NCBI GenBank assembly: GCA_019119415.1
Contig: DWXB01000007.1
Span: 62,001-126,000 of the forward strand
Length of the DNA stretch: 64,000 nucleotides
From: Candidatus Ligilactobacillus avistercoris
GTDB taxonomy: Bacteria; Bacillota; Bacilli; Lactobacillales; Lactobacillaceae
Direction: 5' to 3'
Part shown: piece by piece, positions 62,332 through 64,000 of the stretch
Numbering within the stretch: position 1 is the first letter of the stretch
Layout of the letters: every line of letters begins with the position of its first letter
Position numbers and translations under genes: made by a program
The notes under the pieces: generated by a model
What the model saw: the letters and a program-made list of their open reading frames with translations, nothing else
Databases searched by the model: none
Told to the model about the DNA's origin: nothing

Positions 62332-62955
62332 TTAATCCGCTACGGCCGCAAGGAACGGTTCTGTTACCCGTGAGCGGAAAAAGGACGTTAACGGACCCAT
62401 GCAAAGGGCCGTAATAATTGTCCCAATTCCCGGCATAACCCCGCACAGAAAGCCGATTAGAACACACGTTGAATCACTAACCACGCGCGCCACCCGGAAC
62501 GGCGTGAGGTGGTAGTCATTCGCTGCCATTAACGCCCACGCATCGTAGGCAGACACCCCAATATCCGCGGTAAAGTATAATGCGGATGAAAAACACATCA
62601 CGACTAACGCTCCGCCCATGACCATCAAGCGTGCGGATACTCCCGGATGCGGCATGAGCATATTCAAAAAAGAATGGGCGACCCCCGCTGCGGGGCCTGT
62701 AAGTAACAGGTTAATAACCGTTGCCCCGCCAATGTAGTGCCACTGGGTAACAAAAACACCTCCTAGGAAAATACCAGTTACCACAACGTAAAAAACACTG
62801 TAACTTGTTCCGAACAACCGCGCGATTCCCGTTACAAAACACGTAAACGGGTCCGTTCCAAAGTTGGCCTTCTGAAGTCCTCCAACGCAGAAGCCCGTGA
62901 TAATCACTCCCCAGAAAGCCATCCCAATCCGCCGCCGACTTTTTCTTGTCACCAT
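62332..62955 (-). CDS. YczE/YitT-like integral membrane protein
   Basis: 207 residues with five or six hydrophobic segments. The N-terminus IGMAFWGVIITGFCVGGLQKANFGTDPFTCFVTGIA matches the YczE/YyaS/YitT-like family (GxxDPxx pattern), whose function is unknown; YczE of Bacillus influences antibiotic synthesis. Start ATG behind GGAAGTTGAGG. Divergent from the AraC gene with only 66 bp between, so shared regulation is possible. Confidence 0.83.
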   Translation of the reverse strand: MVTRKSRRRIGMAFWGVIITGFCVGGLQKANFGTDPFTCFVTGIARLFGTSYSVFYVVVTGIFLGGVFVTQWHYIGGATVINLLLTGPAAGVAHSFLNMLMPHPGVSARLMVMGGALVVMCFSSALYFTADIGVSAYDAWALMAANDYHLTPFRVARVVSDSTCVLIGFLCGVMPGIGTIITALCMGPLTSFFRSRVTEPFLAAVAD

Positions 62956-63021
62956 GTTTTCCTCAACTTCCTTTCACTTTGCGGTATAATGCCCGTAACA
63001 TACTCAGGGGGAATTTTAAAA

Positions 63022-63855
63022 ATGGAAAATGCAACCGTTGTTAATTTTGATAACCGTTTTATCTTAGCGCTTCAGCTAACAACTGCCGGCGACTCTGTGA
63101 CCGCGCCCACACATACATACGGCCCCGCTATCCGTCCCTACTACCTGCTCCACTTTATTACTGCAGGAGAGGGAAGTTTCATTACAGCAACCGCCCAATA
63201 CCACCTCAAAGCAGGCGACGGTTTTTTTATCAGTCCCCACGTTCAGACAAAATACGTTGCGAGCTCCGTCAATCCATGGCAATACTTTTGGATCGGGTTT
63301 ACCGGCTCTGCCGCACCAACAATTGTCCAGCGGTTAGCCTTAACCGATCAGTACCCCATTTTCAAAACCACCCCGGTTAGTCTCAAAAAAATTATGACGT
63401 TAATTGCCAATACGGTAATTACCCCAGCAACAGTTGGCGATGAGTTTCATCTCCTCGGAAACCTATTTCACGTTCTCAGCTTAATTGACACCGGCATTCC
63501 CACCGTCCGTCTCCGCGAAAATAATCCATACATTAACCAAGCATTAACCTATATCCAACAACACTTCATGGAGCCACTTACCGTCACAACAATCGCCAAC
63601 CATATCGGTTTAAACCGTAGCTACTTAACAACGCTATTCAAGCAAACCACCGGGACCACCCCCGCTTCATACATCACGACGGTCCGCATCACTTACGCCA
63701 CACACCTTCTAGAAAGCTCAAACGCCCCCATAAAGACAATTGCTCACCAGTGTGGCTACTCAACCACCGAAGCACTCACCAAAGCATTCAAACGCGTCAT
63801 TGGAGGGACTCCCGCCAGTTATCGTCAGGGAAAGCGCAACCATCCCTATTGTTAA
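63022..63855 (+). CDS. AraC-family transcriptional regulator
   Basis: 277 residues from MENATVVNFDNRF; the ATG follows AGGGGGAA. N-terminal cupin-like sensing domain (~20-150; YGPAIRPYYLLHFITAGEGSF, LKAGDGFFISP) as in MsmR/RafR-type sugar regulators. C-terminal double HTH: LTVTTIANHIGLNRSYLTTLFKQTTG and IKTIAHQCGYSTTEALTKAFKRVIGGTPASYR. It probably controls the downstream gene that begins at 63987 and perhaps the divergent membrane protein. Promoter: -10 TATAAT at 62985-62990 with no clear -35. Confidence 0.92.
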   Translation: MENATVVNFDNRFILALQLTTAGDSVTAPTHTYGPAIRPYYLLHFITAGEGSFITATAQYHLKAGDGFFISPHVQTKYVASSVNPWQYFWIGFTGSAAPTIVQRLALTDQYPIFKTTPVSLKKIMTLIANTVITPATVGDEFHLLGNLFHVLSLIDTGIPTVRLRENNPYINQALTYIQQHFMEPLTVTTIANHIGLNRSYLTTLFKQTTGTTPASYITTVRITYATHLLESSNAPIKTIAHQCGYSTTEALTKAFKRVIGGTPASYRQGKRNHPYC

Positions 63856-63874
63856 CAACCGCACTTCTCAATAC

Positions 63875-63907
63875 AACGGATAGGTGTTGCGTAAAGTTAT
63901 CCGTTTG
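63875..63907 (+). terminator. Possible terminator of the AraC gene
   Basis: Stem AACGGATA / TATCCGTT with a 15-nt loop, then TGTT; weak T run. Confidence 0.5.
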
Positions 63908-63986
63908 TTAGGTGATTATCATGTTCTGTTTTAATCACGTGCTGTTCGTTTTATTATGTAAGCGGATTCAGAATGGAGGTAATCTT

Positions 63987-64000
63987 ATGGGCATTGAATT
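63987..64000 (+). CDS. First codons of the next gene (cut by window edge)
   Basis: ATG 7 bp after GGAGG (AATGGAGGTAATCTT); only Met-Gly-Ile-Glu is visible. It lies 131 bp behind the AraC regulator and is its likely target, perhaps a sugar-use gene. Nothing more can be said. Confidence 0.5.

Overview
The window is a chromosomal segment of a low-to-medium GC Gram-positive bacterium, most likely a member of the Lactobacillaceae with roughly 50 % GC (a Limosilactobacillus-like genome is my best guess from the maltose phosphorylase route, the heavy use of GGAGG ribosome binding sites and the LPXTG surface proteins; I cannot prove the genus). No rRNA, tRNA, insertion sequence, prophage or CRISPR array was found. 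Most genes lie on the minus strand in long, tightly packed operons that end in clear intrinsic terminators.

Layout. 1-5.5 kb: the pdhABC pyruvate dehydrogenase operon (E2 cut by the window edge), a universal stress protein, a CPBP membrane protease, a deoxynucleoside kinase and a very small His-rich secreted peptide gene (51 codons, TTG start). 5.6-19.8 kb: a complete glucuronide locus. A nine-gene minus-strand operon (GPH importer, GH3 hydrolase, HAD phosphatase, uxuB, uxuA, uxaC, MFS sugar porter, kdgK, eda) runs away from a divergent lysR gene, which is followed by a GH2 beta-glucuronidase. Together they import glucuronides, release glucuronate and take it to pyruvate plus glyceraldehyde-3-phosphate. 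19.8-27.5 kb: an AAA/winged-helix ATPase preceded by a 9-bp direct-repeat array, galE, kup, pepC, a decayed fic remnant and an intact class II Fic AMP-transferase. 27.6-35 kb: a maltose operon (malR-MFS-GH13-malP-pgmB) whose promoter carries two LacI-type operators and a near-perfect cre box. 35-41.4 kb: YfhO, a small ABM-like protein, rlmH, htrA and walJ; the gap upstream of rlmH is packed with DnaA boxes, which suggests proximity to the replication origin or a DnaA-titration locus.

41.9-50.4 kb: a YjeM-type amino acid transporter, an orphan LPXTG tail, and the glycerol genes glpK-glpF-glpO, divergent from a glycerophosphodiesterase plus MFS transporter pair that has a strongly structured 5' leader. 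The two arms together would take up glycerophosphodiesters and glycerol and deliver dihydroxyacetone phosphate, with H2O2 as the oxidase by-product. 50.4-53.2 kb: a Doc-like protein lacking the catalytic histidine with a downstream 53-codon gene, and a jag-DUF302-UDG operon. 53.4-57.4 kb: pepO, a uracil permease under a PyrR-type attenuator and an unknown small gene. 57.4-60.6 kb: a serine-rich, LPDTG-anchored thioester-domain adhesin that is out of frame at an A8 tract (a candidate phase-variable switch), an unknown protein and a His-rich secreted protein. 60.7-64 kb: a second YjeM-type transporter, a YczE-like membrane protein, an AraC regulator and the first codons of the next gene.

The most promising leads are the phase-variable thioester adhesin, the DnaA-box cluster between htrA and rlmH, the structured leader of the glycerophosphodiesterase operon, the repeat array in front of the AAA/wHTH gene, the two secreted His-rich proteins, and the combination of GH2 glucuronidase with a NagZ-type GH3 enzyme in one regulon, which would suit glycosaminoglycan fragments.
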